Assembly: GCA_947627565.1 (NCBI GenBank)
Contig: CANQWO010000001.1
Coordinates: 87,172-151,171, forward strand
Direction of reading: 5' to 3'
DNA length: 64,000 bases
DNA from: an uncultured Clostridia bacterium
GTDB taxonomy: Bacteria > Bacillota > Clostridia > Christensenellales > Borkfalkiaceae
The position numbers and the translations under genes were made by a program. This document shows positions 44,319 through 54,842 of the stretch, piece by piece; the first letter of the stretch is position 1, and each line of letters opens with the position of its first letter. Under the pieces are notes generated by a model. That model was not told the DNA's origin. It saw nothing but the letters and a program-made list of their open reading frames with translations, and searched no databases.

Positions 44319-45521
44319 CTAATCACAGCTATGATAAAGAACGGCCAAGCCGCCCTCCGACGTCTCGCGATAGCGCGCCGAGAGGTCTTTGCCCGTTTCA
44401 TACATCGTCTTGACGACGGTATCGAAAGAAATTTTGCGCGTCCCCGCCAACACATGGGCGAGTTCGGCCGAGGACAGCGCGCGCAGACAGGCGACGGCGT
44501 TGCGCTCGATGCAGGGGATCTGCACATATCCGCCGATGGGATCGCAGGTGAGCCCGAGCTGGTGCTCGAGCGCGATCTCGGCGGCGTACTCCGTTTCGTC
44601 GAGTCCCGCGCCGAAGAGGCGGCAAACGGCTGCGGCGGCCATGGAAGTCGCCGTCCCCACCTCCGCCTGACAGCCCGCTTCCGCCCCGCTGACGGAGGCG
44701 TTTTGTTTGACGGTGACGCCGACGAGCCCCGCCGTCGCGAGCGCGGCGACGATGCGCTTCTCGGAGAACCCGTGTTTGTTCGAAAGATAATAGAGCGCCG
44801 CGGGGAGCACGCCGCTGGCGCCGCATGTGGGCGCGGTGACGATGGTCCCGCCCGACGCGTTCTCCTCGCTCGTCGCAAACGCGAACGCGCATAAGAGCCG
44901 CTTTTCGCGCTCCTCGAGCTGTTCGTCCTCGGGGATCGATTCGAACAGCATCTTCGCTTTGCGCTCCACTTTGAGTTTGCCGGGGAGCACGCCCGACGCG
45001 GTGAGCCCCCTGCGGATGGTCTCCCGCATGGAATGCCAGACCTCCGCGAGGAAATCGTAAATTTCCTCCCCCTCGAAGTCGTAGACGACCTGTTCCAAAC
45101 TGCAATTTTTTTCCCTGCAATAGGCGAGGATCGCGTCGAAATCGGCGAAGGGATAGACGTGGGCGCGCGGGACCTCCGGATCGGAAGCCTTGCGGATGGT
45201 CCCTCCCCCCACGGAGAGATAGCGCGTCCTTTCGAGGAGACGGGCGCCGTCGTAGGCCTCTAAATCCAGCGTGTTGGGATGCGGAAGATCGCGCGCGGCG
45301 GGGTCGAAGACGACTTCACAGGGCTTGGAAAATGCCTCGATCAGGGCGCGGTCCGTGAGATGCCCCTTGCCCGTGAGGGCGAGCGAGCCGTAGAGCACGG
45401 CGACAAAACGCGTCGCGCCGGGATGTACGGCTTCAAATTCCTGCGCCGCGCGGACAGGGCCCATCGTGTGCGAGCTCGAGGGCCCTTTGCCGATCTTGTA
45501 GAGTTCCCGTAACGATTCCAT
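44319..45521 (-). CDS. sdaA: L-serine ammonia-lyase (single-chain)
   Basis: IGKGPSSSHTMGPVRAAQEF; TAPTCGASGVLPAALYYL. Confidence 0.92.
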   Translation of the reverse strand: MESLRELYKIGKGPSSSHTMGPVRAAQEFEAVHPGATRFVAVLYGSLALTGKGHLTDRALIEAFSKPCEVVFDPAARDLPHPNTLDLEAYDGARLLERTRYLSVGGGTIRKASDPEVPRAHVYPFADFDAILAYCREKNCSLEQVVYDFEGEEIYDFLAEVWHSMRETIRRGLTASGVLPGKLKVERKAKMLFESIPEDEQLEEREKRLLCAFAFATSEENASGGTIVTAPTCGASGVLPAALYYLSNKHGFSEKRIVAALATAGLVGVTVKQNASVSGAEAGCQAEVGTATSMAAAAVCRLFGAGLDETEYAAEIALEHQLGLTCDPIGGYVQIPCIERNAVACLRALSSAELAHVLAGTRKISFDTVVKTMYETGKDLSARYRETSEGGLAVLYHSCD

Positions 45522-45529
45522 AATGCTCC

Positions 45530-47047
45530 TCAATTCTTGAAGTGGCGGCGATCGCCGACCAACATGGCCATGCCGTATGTATCGAGCAGGGCGAGCGCGT
45601 CGGCATCGGGCGCCTCGGAGGCGACGATGGCCGTAATGCCCGCCCGATGGCTCAGTTCGATCAGATCCGCGGAGGAAAAGGCGGCGTCGGACGCGAGCAC
45701 GGCGCCTCTTACGGCGTCGCCCGCGAGCGCCAAAGCAAACGAGAGCGCCAACGCGCGGCTCGTCTGTCCCGTTCCGATCCCCACCGTTTTGGTCGCCGTT
45801 CCGATGACGACGGCGCTCGAGCGCGCGTGCTTGGCGACCTTGTAATTGAACGCGAGGGCGGCGAGCTCCTCCTCCGTCGGCTTCCGCGCCGTGACGACCG
45901 ACGTCGTTCCAAAGAGCGACGTATCATAGGTCTGCACGAGCAGACCCCCGTAGATCTTGGTCATATCCAGCGTGGAAAACTGCACTTTGCTGCGGATGTC
46001 GGGGCTCTCCATCAGGATCAATTCCGTCTCGCAGGCGAGCTCGGCCATGGCTTCGGGCGTAAATCCAACGGCCAATACCGACTCGATCCCCCGCCCCGCA
46101 AACAAGTGGGCGACGCGCGCGTCCACAATGCCGTTGACGGCGATGATGGTGTTCCGGAATCCGCCCCCAAGTCCCGAAAAGGCCTCGTAGATGCTCCCGC
46201 CCGTACTCACCGCCGAGACGGCGCAGTGCTTGCAGACCACGGCGGCGGGACCGTCAAATTCCTTGACGAGCTCCAGCGCGGTATTCAGGTCCTCCATGCA
46301 GTTATAGGTGAGCGCGGGCCCCGAGAGCTGCCTGGCGCGCGCCAGAGAGCCCTCTTTGAGCAGACGTTCGCGGTAGACCGCCGCCCGTTGGTGCGGATTT
46401 TCGCCGTAGCGCATGTCCTGCGCCTTCTCGAACGTCACGGTGAGTGTCTTGGGGAAGGGAATATCGAGCTCGTGGGAGAGATACTGTGCGACCAGCGCGT
46501 CGTAGGACGCCGTATAGGAGAACGCCTTATACATGAGATACTTCCGCTCGTCCTCGGGGATGAAGCCTGCCGCGAGATCGCAGAGGACCCGGTCGTAATC
46601 ATCGGGATCGCAGACGGCGACGGCCTGCATGAAGTGTTTGGCCGCGGCGTCCAAGAGCGCAACGCCGCCCGCGTCGATGTGCGAGGAGGCCTCCTCAAAC
46701 GAAAGCCCCGCCTCCATATCGCGTTCGAACGGATAGAGGTTGACGACGACGAGCTGGATGGGATAGACGTCCTCCTCGTCGAGCGCGGCGCGCTGTTCGG
46801 GCGTGAGACACCCCGCGATGATGCCCGTATAGATGGCGGGATGTACCGCGCGCACCTTGCCGCCGAGCGGCTCGGGATAGCCCGTGAGATCGTGCGCCGA
46901 AAGAACGGGGAGCCCGCCCTCTTTCAGGACCTGCGCCGTCCCCTCCGTCGCGATGAGCTCGTAGCCGTATTCCACGAGATAGCGGCAAAATTCGACGACG
47001 CCGCGCTTATCGAAGACGCTGATATACGCCCGCTTTTTCTCTTCCAT
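45530..47047 (-). CDS. purH: Bifunctional IMP cyclohydrolase / AICAR formyltransferase
   Basis: AYISVFDKRGVVEFCRYL, GKVRAVHPAIYTGIIA, DMRYGENPHQRAAVY. Confidence 0.93.
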   Translation of the reverse strand: MEEKKRAYISVFDKRGVVEFCRYLVEYGYELIATEGTAQVLKEGGLPVLSAHDLTGYPEPLGGKVRAVHPAIYTGIIAGCLTPEQRAALDEEDVYPIQLVVVNLYPFERDMEAGLSFEEASSHIDAGGVALLDAAAKHFMQAVAVCDPDDYDRVLCDLAAGFIPEDERKYLMYKAFSYTASYDALVAQYLSHELDIPFPKTLTVTFEKAQDMRYGENPHQRAAVYRERLLKEGSLARARQLSGPALTYNCMEDLNTALELVKEFDGPAAVVCKHCAVSAVSTGGSIYEAFSGLGGGFRNTIIAVNGIVDARVAHLFAGRGIESVLAVGFTPEAMAELACETELILMESPDIRSKVQFSTLDMTKIYGGLLVQTYDTSLFGTTSVVTARKPTEEELAALAFNYKVAKHARSSAVVIGTATKTVGIGTGQTSRALALSFALALAGDAVRGAVLASDAAFSSADLIELSHRAGITAIVASEAPDADALALLDTYGMAMLVGDRRHFKN

Positions 47048-47096
47048 GGTGACCTCTTGCGATAAATTCTTCAAACCGCACATACTGCATACGGCT

Positions 47097-47387
47097 ATGA
47101 TCTTCCTCTACGTTCTCCTGACCGTCTATATCGCCGCCGTCAACTTCTACGGCTTCCGCTTCATCAAATTGCAACGGGACAGCGCGGACGCGGGCGAGAC
47201 GCCCGCAGGCGACGGAAAACTCTTTCTCACCGCGATCATGGGCGGCGCGCTCTCCATCTACATCTCCATGTTTGCGATGCGATACCGCCTTTCGAGCTTC
47301 GTTCTCATGGTATTTTTGCCCCTTCTGGCCGTTTTCAATCTCTACTGCTTCTATATGGCCTATCGCATGATCTGGCTGTTTCTATGA
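47097..47387 (+). CDS. Small membrane protein (DUF1294-like)
   Basis: MIFLYVLLTVYIAAVNFYGFRFIKLQRD...; divergent from purH. Confidence 0.6.
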   Translation: MIFLYVLLTVYIAAVNFYGFRFIKLQRDSADAGETPAGDGKLFLTAIMGGALSIYISMFAMRYRLSSFVLMVFLPLLAVFNLYCFYMAYRMIWLFL

Positions 47388-47395
47388 CGCCGCGG

Positions 47396-48217
47396 CTACG
47401 GGCGGAAGCGCGCTTCGAGGAACTTGGCGACGCCGTCTTCCTCGCAATAGCCGGTAACGCCCGTCGCCTTCGCTTTGAGCCATGCGTCCGCATTCATGAC
47501 GGCGTATTTCTCTTCGCAGACGTCGAACATATCCGAATCATTGGAGGTATCGCCGAAGCACACCACCCGGTCGCAGCCGAGATATTCCCGCAAAAAGCGC
47601 ACGCCGTTGGCCTTGGTCGCCTCGCGGGGGGAGATCTCCATCCAAAAATCGTTCTGATAGGTCTCCTGGTGAAAGATGCAGATGAAGCGGGTATCGTATT
47701 TCAGGTCGTTCCACGCGCTCTCGAGCTGTTCCCGGGGACCGACGCATTTGAAATACAGAACGGTATCCTCGATGAGCGCTTCGGGCGATTCGACGGCGAC
47801 GAGGCGGTCGTCGCCCATGCGGCGGGAGAGATAGCGGCGGATGCCCTCGCTCTCGGCGCCCTTCATCCACACGACGCGCTCCTTCCCGGGCACGGCGCTG
47901 AACACGATGGGAACGATGCCGAACCCGAGGAGCACGGAGAGGACGTATTGTTTCCAATCGTCCTCGAATACGACGTATTTCAGCGTCTCTCCCTTGATGA
48001 AATCGTAGATGATGCCGCCGTTATAGAGGATCGCCGGCACGCGGATATTCAATCCGGAAACCGCGCGGCAAGCGCTCCGCGCAGATCTTGCCGTCGCATA
48101 GGTGAGCATCAGGCCCTCGTCGATCAGGCGGTTGAGATGCTCGCGGCTGTATGCCGATACCTTTTCCTCGCTGGTCAGAAGCGTTCCGTCCAAATCGGTC
48201 ACAAACAGTGTCTTCAT
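47396..48217 (-). CDS. Cof-type HAD-IIB hydrolase
   Basis: FVTDLDGTLLTSEEKVSAYS; VVCFGDTSNDSDMFD. Confidence 0.9.
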   Translation of the reverse strand: MKTLFVTDLDGTLLTSEEKVSAYSREHLNRLIDEGLMLTYATARSARSACRAVSGLNIRVPAILYNGGIIYDFIKGETLKYVVFEDDWKQYVLSVLLGFGIVPIVFSAVPGKERVVWMKGAESEGIRRYLSRRMGDDRLVAVESPEALIEDTVLYFKCVGPREQLESAWNDLKYDTRFICIFHQETYQNDFWMEISPREATKANGVRFLREYLGCDRVVCFGDTSNDSDMFDVCEEKYAVMNADAWLKAKATGVTGYCEEDGVAKFLEARFRP

Positions 48218-48389
48218 AATTCTCCGTATTTACTTCTCTCCACCATTATAGCACGTACAGCCCATAAATGCACCGCCGACAAGGCGGTTTTCCGGAAAAA
48301 GTTTTGTTTGTCAGCTATTGACAGAAGTTGTGAAAACACTCGCGAAAAAAGCGGTTTCTTGACAAAAAAAGCGTTTTTGGAAGACAAGA

Positions 48390-48409
48390 TGCGGACATGG
48401 TATGCCCGC
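48390..48409. repeat. Copy of intergenic motif CGGGCATACCATGTCCGC
   Basis: tGCGGACATGGTATGCCCG; other intergenic copies near 20083 and 50463. Confidence 0.5.
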
Positions 48410-48423
48410 ATGACTTCATGAAC

Positions 48424-48969
48424 CTATAAAAATTCCACGCTGCCCGTCTCGAGACGGTAGAGCGCTCCGACGGTGCGCGCAAATCCGCCGCCCAATTTTT
48501 CACGGACGGTCCGAACGCCGTGCAGCACATTTTTCCTGCTCGCCTCGACGGGGTCGGCCGTTTCCCCGACGGCGAGGGCGATCTCCTGCGTGAGCGCGGC
48601 GATATAGCCCTCCCCGCCGCCCGAAAGCGCCGCGGCGACGGCGCCGCAGCCCGTATGGCCGAGTATGACGACGAGCGGACAGCCGAGATGCGAGACGGCA
48701 TATTCGATGCTCCCGAGCTGGTGCGGGCCCATGACGTTGCCCGCGACGCGGATCACGAAGAGTTCACCGAGGCCCGCGTCGAAGAGGGCCTCCGGCACGA
48801 CGCGGGAATCCGAACAGCAAACGACGACGGCAAAGGGCGCCTGCCCCTCCGCACAGAGCTGTTTCCTCCGCGGGACGGTGTAATCCCCCAGCCGCCGCTC
48901 TCCGAGGTAGCGGGCGTTCCCCGCCCTGAGTTTTTCCAGCGCGCTCTCCGCCGTAATGGATGGTTTCAT
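48424..48969 (-). CDS. Beta-class carbonic anhydrase
   Basis: VVCCSDSRVVPE, GHTGCGAV. Confidence 0.93.
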   Translation of the reverse strand: MKPSITAESALEKLRAGNARYLGERRLGDYTVPRRKQLCAEGQAPFAVVVCCSDSRVVPEALFDAGLGELFVIRVAGNVMGPHQLGSIEYAVSHLGCPLVVILGHTGCGAVAAALSGGGEGYIAALTQEIALAVGETADPVEASRKNVLHGVRTVREKLGGGFARTVGALYRLETGSVEFL

Positions 48970-48975
48970 AGTAAG

Positions 48976-49004
48976 ATTGTATCATCCGGCCGCCCGGTTG
49001 TCAA
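48976..49004 (-). promoter_or_regulatory. Putative sigmaA-type promoter of carbonic anhydrase gene
   Basis: TTGACA N17 TACAAT on the minus strand. Confidence 0.7.
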
Positions 49005-49018
49005 GAGATTGGAAAAAA

Positions 49019-49045
49019 TGCGCCGCAAATTTCGTTTGCGGCGCA
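49019..49045. terminator. Intrinsic terminator
   Basis: TGCGCCGCAAA..TTTGCGGCGCA followed by T-rich tract. Confidence 0.75.
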
Positions 49046-49049
49046 AAAA

Positions 49050-49241
49050 TCAGTCCTCTTTGACAAAGTACATGCAACCCGCGGCGAGATACTCCCCGAT
49101 CTTTTCGCGCAGACGGAGCTCGGAGACGCCGAGTTTTTCCGCCATACAGCGCATACAGAGGCGCGCCGCATTGGCATTCAGCTTGCGGTTGAGGCCGAGC
49201 TCGTTGAAGGAGAGCGGCTTTTCGCACTTCGCGCAGGTCAC
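49050..49241 (-). CDS. Small Cys-rich (zinc-ribbon-like) protein, GTG start
   Basis: VTCAKCEKPLSFNELGLNRKLNANAARLCMRCMAEKLGV; GTGA overlap with the upstream gene stop. Confidence 0.65.
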   Translation of the reverse strand: MTCAKCEKPLSFNELGLNRKLNANAARLCMRCMAEKLGVSELRLREKIGEYLAAGCMYFVKED

Positions 49242-50362
49242 TTCGCGACCACCCGAAGCCGATAGACCTTGCAGGAATGCGGGGGCAACGACGCGAACAG
49301 AATGCCGTTGACCGCGCGCAACGTCTCTCCCGTATAGAGCTCTTTGCCGCACAGCGTCCTGCCGCTGATCGAGGGCACGCCGAGGTCGTCGGCCGCATAC
49401 CATGTGTTCGCGGGCGCATCGGAGAGGTTGAAAAATCCGCATGCGATATCCCCGTTCGCGAGTTGGCGGATGATCACGGGCACGTCGTCGGTGAAGTTGC
49501 GGCAGATGTAGGGCCGGGCGCCGCGCGCGTCCTGCTGGATGGCGATGAGCTCCCGGTTGGTGAGGATGGAATAGGTCGTCTCGTCCATATTGCGGACGTC
49601 ACAGCCGATCATCAGAGGCGACGCAAGCAGGCACCATGCCGCGAAGTGGACGCGATATTCGTCGTCTGTGCACCCCTTGAGGCCGACATGCCCCTTCCCG
49701 TGCATGCCGACGATCAGCATGTCCATATCGTTGAAACACCCGACGCCGCCATAGGGCAAGATATCGTATTGCCGCTTGATGAGTTCGCGCACGGATTCCC
49801 AGGTATCGACAATGTCCCCCGTGGAGCGCCACATGTTGGCGCCGGTCGTCCCGATCCATTCGTGGGTCTCGTCGGCGCCCCAACTGCACGCGCTGAAGAG
49901 GATGTCCCGCCCGCAGCCCGCGAGCGCCAGCCCCATGCGGCGGTAGAGATTGGCGCCGTCCGCCGAGAGCGGCTTATGACAATAGTCGTATTTCAAAAAA
50001 TCCACGCCCCAGCCCGCGAACGTCTCCGCGTCGAGGAACTCCCGATCGTAGCTGGAGGGATAGGCGGCGCAGGTCAAGAGGCCCGCGCAGGAATAGATGC
50101 CGAACTTCAGCCCCTTGGAATGGATGTAGTCGGCGACATACCGCATGCCGTGCGGAAACTTTTTCGGATCGGGCACGAGCCGCCCGTCTTCGCCGCGCTC
50201 CCTGCAGGCCCAGCAGTCGTCGATGACGACGTATTCATAGCCCGCGTCTTTCAGCCCGGAGGAGACGATGGCGTCGACGGAGGAAAAAATCAATTCCTCG
50301 CTGATGTTTTCGGCAAATGTGTTCCAGGTGTTCCAGCCCATGGGCGGCGTATTTTTGATCAT
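49238..50362 (-). CDS. Alpha-galactosidase (GH27)
   Basis: TPPMGWNTWNTFAENISEE, VVIDDCWA, FLKYDYCH, CFNDMDMLIVG. Confidence 0.94.
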   Translation of the reverse strand: MIKNTPPMGWNTWNTFAENISEELIFSSVDAIVSSGLKDAGYEYVVIDDCWACRERGEDGRLVPDPKKFPHGMRYVADYIHSKGLKFGIYSCAGLLTCAAYPSSYDREFLDAETFAGWGVDFLKYDYCHKPLSADGANLYRRMGLALAGCGRDILFSACSWGADETHEWIGTTGANMWRSTGDIVDTWESVRELIKRQYDILPYGGVGCFNDMDMLIVGMHGKGHVGLKGCTDDEYRVHFAAWCLLASPLMIGCDVRNMDETTYSILTNRELIAIQQDARGARPYICRNFTDDVPVIIRQLANGDIACGFFNLSDAPANTWYAADDLGVPSISGRTLCGKELYTGETLRAVNGILFASLPPHSCKVYRLRVVAK

Positions 50363-50396
50363 GTTGCTCCCTCGCTCGATTTTTCGTGTTTGGTTC

Positions 50397-50426
50397 ATTA
50401 TAGCGCGGAGGTCCCGCATTTGTCAA
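50397..50426 (-). promoter_or_regulatory. Consensus sigmaA-type promoter of GH27 gene
   Basis: TTGACA N18 TATAAT on the minus strand; GCGG-N5-CCGC in the spacer. Confidence 0.8.
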
Positions 50427-50462
50427 GCCGTTTTTGATATTTTGAAAATGATGCGGCATATC

Positions 50463-50480
50463 GCGGACATGGTATGCCCG
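50463..50480. repeat. Copy of intergenic motif CGGGCATACCATGTCCGC
   Basis: GCGGACATGGTATGCCCG; matches 48391-48408. Confidence 0.5.
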
Positions 50481-50487
50481 TTTTATG

Positions 50488-52497
<2,010 letters not shown>

Positions 52498-52542
52498 ATC
52501 GAAATATCGAAATCGCGATAAAAAAATGACCGAGGTAACGAG

Positions 52543-53232
52543 ATGAAGGTATTTTGTTGGGATTTTCATGGGACGCTCACCCTTGCAAATTCGCTCTGGG
52601 GCGACTGCATTTTCGACATCTTAAAGGAGGTCGTTCCGAATTGCACAGACGAACTCTGTGAAAGCGTGCAAGAGGGCATGTGGGGCAAATATCCTTGGGA
52701 TATGCCCGAGCAGTTCCCCCTCCGCGGCGAATCATGGTGGGCGTGCATGGAACAAAGTTTTTCGGAGAACTGCGTAAATTTTGGGATCCCCGCTGCGCTC
52801 GCGGAAAAGGCTGCGCGCCTGTTCCGCCCGACCATCAAACAGCTCGCGCGCTATACGCTGTATGAAGACGCCATCCCCACCCTGCGCGCAGTTCGGGCAC
52901 GCGGAGCAAAAAACGTGCTCCTCTCCAACAACTATCCCGATCTCGACGAAGTTGTGGAAAAACTCGGAATTGCGCCCTATTTCTCGGACATGGTGGTCTC
53001 CGGCGAGGTCGGTTACGACAAGCCGCGCAGGGAAATTTTCGAACTTGCGAAACAAAAATTCCCCGATGCGGAGTACTTCATGATCGGTGACAATCCCGTA
53101 GCCGACGTTCAGGGCGGCAAGCAGAGCGGCATGACGACGATCCTCGTCCACCGAGGTTTTTGCGAGGAGGCCGACTTCTGCTTCGACGATTTGAAGTCCG
53201 TCCTCTCTTCGGAGACAATATGGAAATCGTAA
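52543..53232 (+). CDS. HAD-superfamily hydrolase
   Basis: CWDFHGTLTLANS; VLLSNNYPDLDE; MIGDNPVADVQGGKQSGMTTILV. Confidence 0.88.
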   Translation: MKVFCWDFHGTLTLANSLWGDCIFDILKEVVPNCTDELCESVQEGMWGKYPWDMPEQFPLRGESWWACMEQSFSENCVNFGIPAALAEKAARLFRPTIKQLARYTLYEDAIPTLRAVRARGAKNVLLSNNYPDLDEVVEKLGIAPYFSDMVVSGEVGYDKPRREIFELAKQKFPDAEYFMIGDNPVADVQGGKQSGMTTILVHRGFCEEADFCFDDLKSVLSSETIWKS

Positions 53233-53527
53233 ATTTTGATATAAGAACCTCGTGTCCTTTCTCACCCTTTCCGCACAGGACTGCATTGCAGAACCTACCC
53301 TTACGCCGTGGCTTGGGTTTTTCCATACTACGCCCGCCTATCGAGGGCGCCGCTATGGGAAAATCCTCATCGACCATGCCTGTCGAGCCGCCAAAGAAAT
53401 GGGTTATCATAAAATCTATATCGCGACCGACTATATAAATTTATACGAAAAATACGGCTTTCCCCACCTTGAAAATCGCGTTGACATTTATGGCACAGAC
53501 AGCCGTGTCTATGAAAGGAAATTGTAA
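53220..53527 (+). pseudogene. GNAT acetyltransferase remnant with internal deletion/frameshift
   Basis: MEIVNFDIRT in one frame, then LVSFLTLSAQDCIAEPTLTPWLGFFHTTPAYRGRRYGKILIDHA... in another; middle of the N-terminal domain missing. Confidence 0.65.
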
Positions 53528-53638
53528 AATAGAATGCGAAAGATAAATTTCGATGCAGACGAGATCAAGGAAGAATATTGGAAAGCGATCGAGGAGTCAG
53601 TCGATCGATCTTAAAAAACGACATGAAAGGAGGACGCC

Positions 53639-54037
53639 ATGGATTGTATTTTTTGTAAGATCGTGCGCGGCGAGGTGCCGAGCAGAAAGGTCTATGAAGA
53701 CGCGCACACGCTCGTCTTTATGGACGTCGCGGGGGATGTTGACGGGCACATGCTCGCCGTCCCGAAGCGGCACTGCGAAAATCTTCTCGACTGCGACGCC
53801 GAGGATCTTTGCGCCCTCATGCGCGCGGCGAAACATGTTGCAAGCCACCTCACAGAGCATTGCGGGTATGACGGCGTGAATCTTCTGCACGCAAGCGGCG
53901 AGAGCGCGGGACAGTCCGTCCCCCATTTCCACGTTCACATCATTCCGCGGAGGACGGGCGACGGCGTTGACGCATGGCCGAAATTCGCGGGCGCAGAGAC
54001 GGAAATCGACGCAATCTGGAACAAAATCAAGCTGTAA
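53639..54037 (+). CDS. HIT family protein
   Basis: CIFCKIVRGEVPSRKVYED; HFHVHIIPR. Confidence 0.94.
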   Translation: MDCIFCKIVRGEVPSRKVYEDAHTLVFMDVAGDVDGHMLAVPKRHCENLLDCDAEDLCALMRAAKHVASHLTEHCGYDGVNLLHASGESAGQSVPHFHVHIIPRRTGDGVDAWPKFAGAETEIDAIWNKIKL

Positions 54038-54157
54038 ATCAGCTTTGGCGCGATTTGCCGCGAATGCTTTACTTTTTTCTCCCCGTATGATACAATAAAA
54101 GTCCCCCGTCGGGCCGAAATGTTGAGACGGCGGGACTAACAAGAACGGAGCAGCACC

Positions 54158-54724
54158 ATGCGGAACAGAAAGGATATTCGGTTGCAACTTCTGCAAAACT
54201 ATTTCTCCATTCGGGGGAACGAAGCGACGTTGATGCTCGTCTACGATTCGTTCGAGGAATTGATCAACCAAAATTTCGGGGGCGACAGCATCCAAAAACT
54301 GAACGATAAGCTGTTCTCGGACATCAACGAGGCCGTTGCTCTGCTGCCCCGAAAATTCAAATTGAATCTGCAGATCGTGATCAAAGACTTCGGCGAATAC
54401 ACCCAAGCGGAGTGCGCGGAGATCGTCAAACAAAATATCTATCTGACCGCGTACCGCACGATCAAGGCCGACAATCAAAAACTTGTGAGCGGGTGGTCGC
54501 TGATCGGCATCGGCGCCGCCGTTCTCGTTTTGAGCTACTTCCTGCGCAACTACGATCTTTGGTTCGACCTCATCAACATCAGCGGGACCCTGTTCGTCTG
54601 GGAGGGCGTCAATATGGCGTTCCTCGAACGCAATCTCGAGCACAAGGCGATCAAAAAGCTCGCGAGGTCCATCCGCAACATCACGATCGAATCCGACGGG
54701 CAAGCCGGAGCGCAAATTTCGTAA
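54158..54724 (+). CDS. Hypothetical two-TM protein
   Basis: Soluble N-terminal domain followed by WSLIGIGAAVLVLSYFLRNYDLWFDLINISGTLFVWEGV. Confidence 0.65.
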   Translation: MRNRKDIRLQLLQNYFSIRGNEATLMLVYDSFEELINQNFGGDSIQKLNDKLFSDINEAVALLPRKFKLNLQIVIKDFGEYTQAECAEIVKQNIYLTAYRTIKADNQKLVSGWSLIGIGAAVLVLSYFLRNYDLWFDLINISGTLFVWEGVNMAFLERNLEHKAIKKLARSIRNITIESDGQAGAQIS

Positions 54725-54786
54725 AACGCGCCCCCTCGTCCCCTTTCGGTTCGGATTTCATTCCATATGAGCATTTCAAAGACATA

Positions 54787-54828
54787 AAAACACATGCCCC
54801 GCCGGCTTGCCGGCGGGGCATGTGTTTT
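54787..54828. terminator. Bidirectional intrinsic terminator between convergent genes
   Basis: AAAACACATGCCCCGCCGGC-tt-GCCGGCGGGGCATGTGTTTT, perfect 20-bp arms. Confidence 0.92.
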
Positions 54829-54842
54829 CCGATGCGGTCCCG

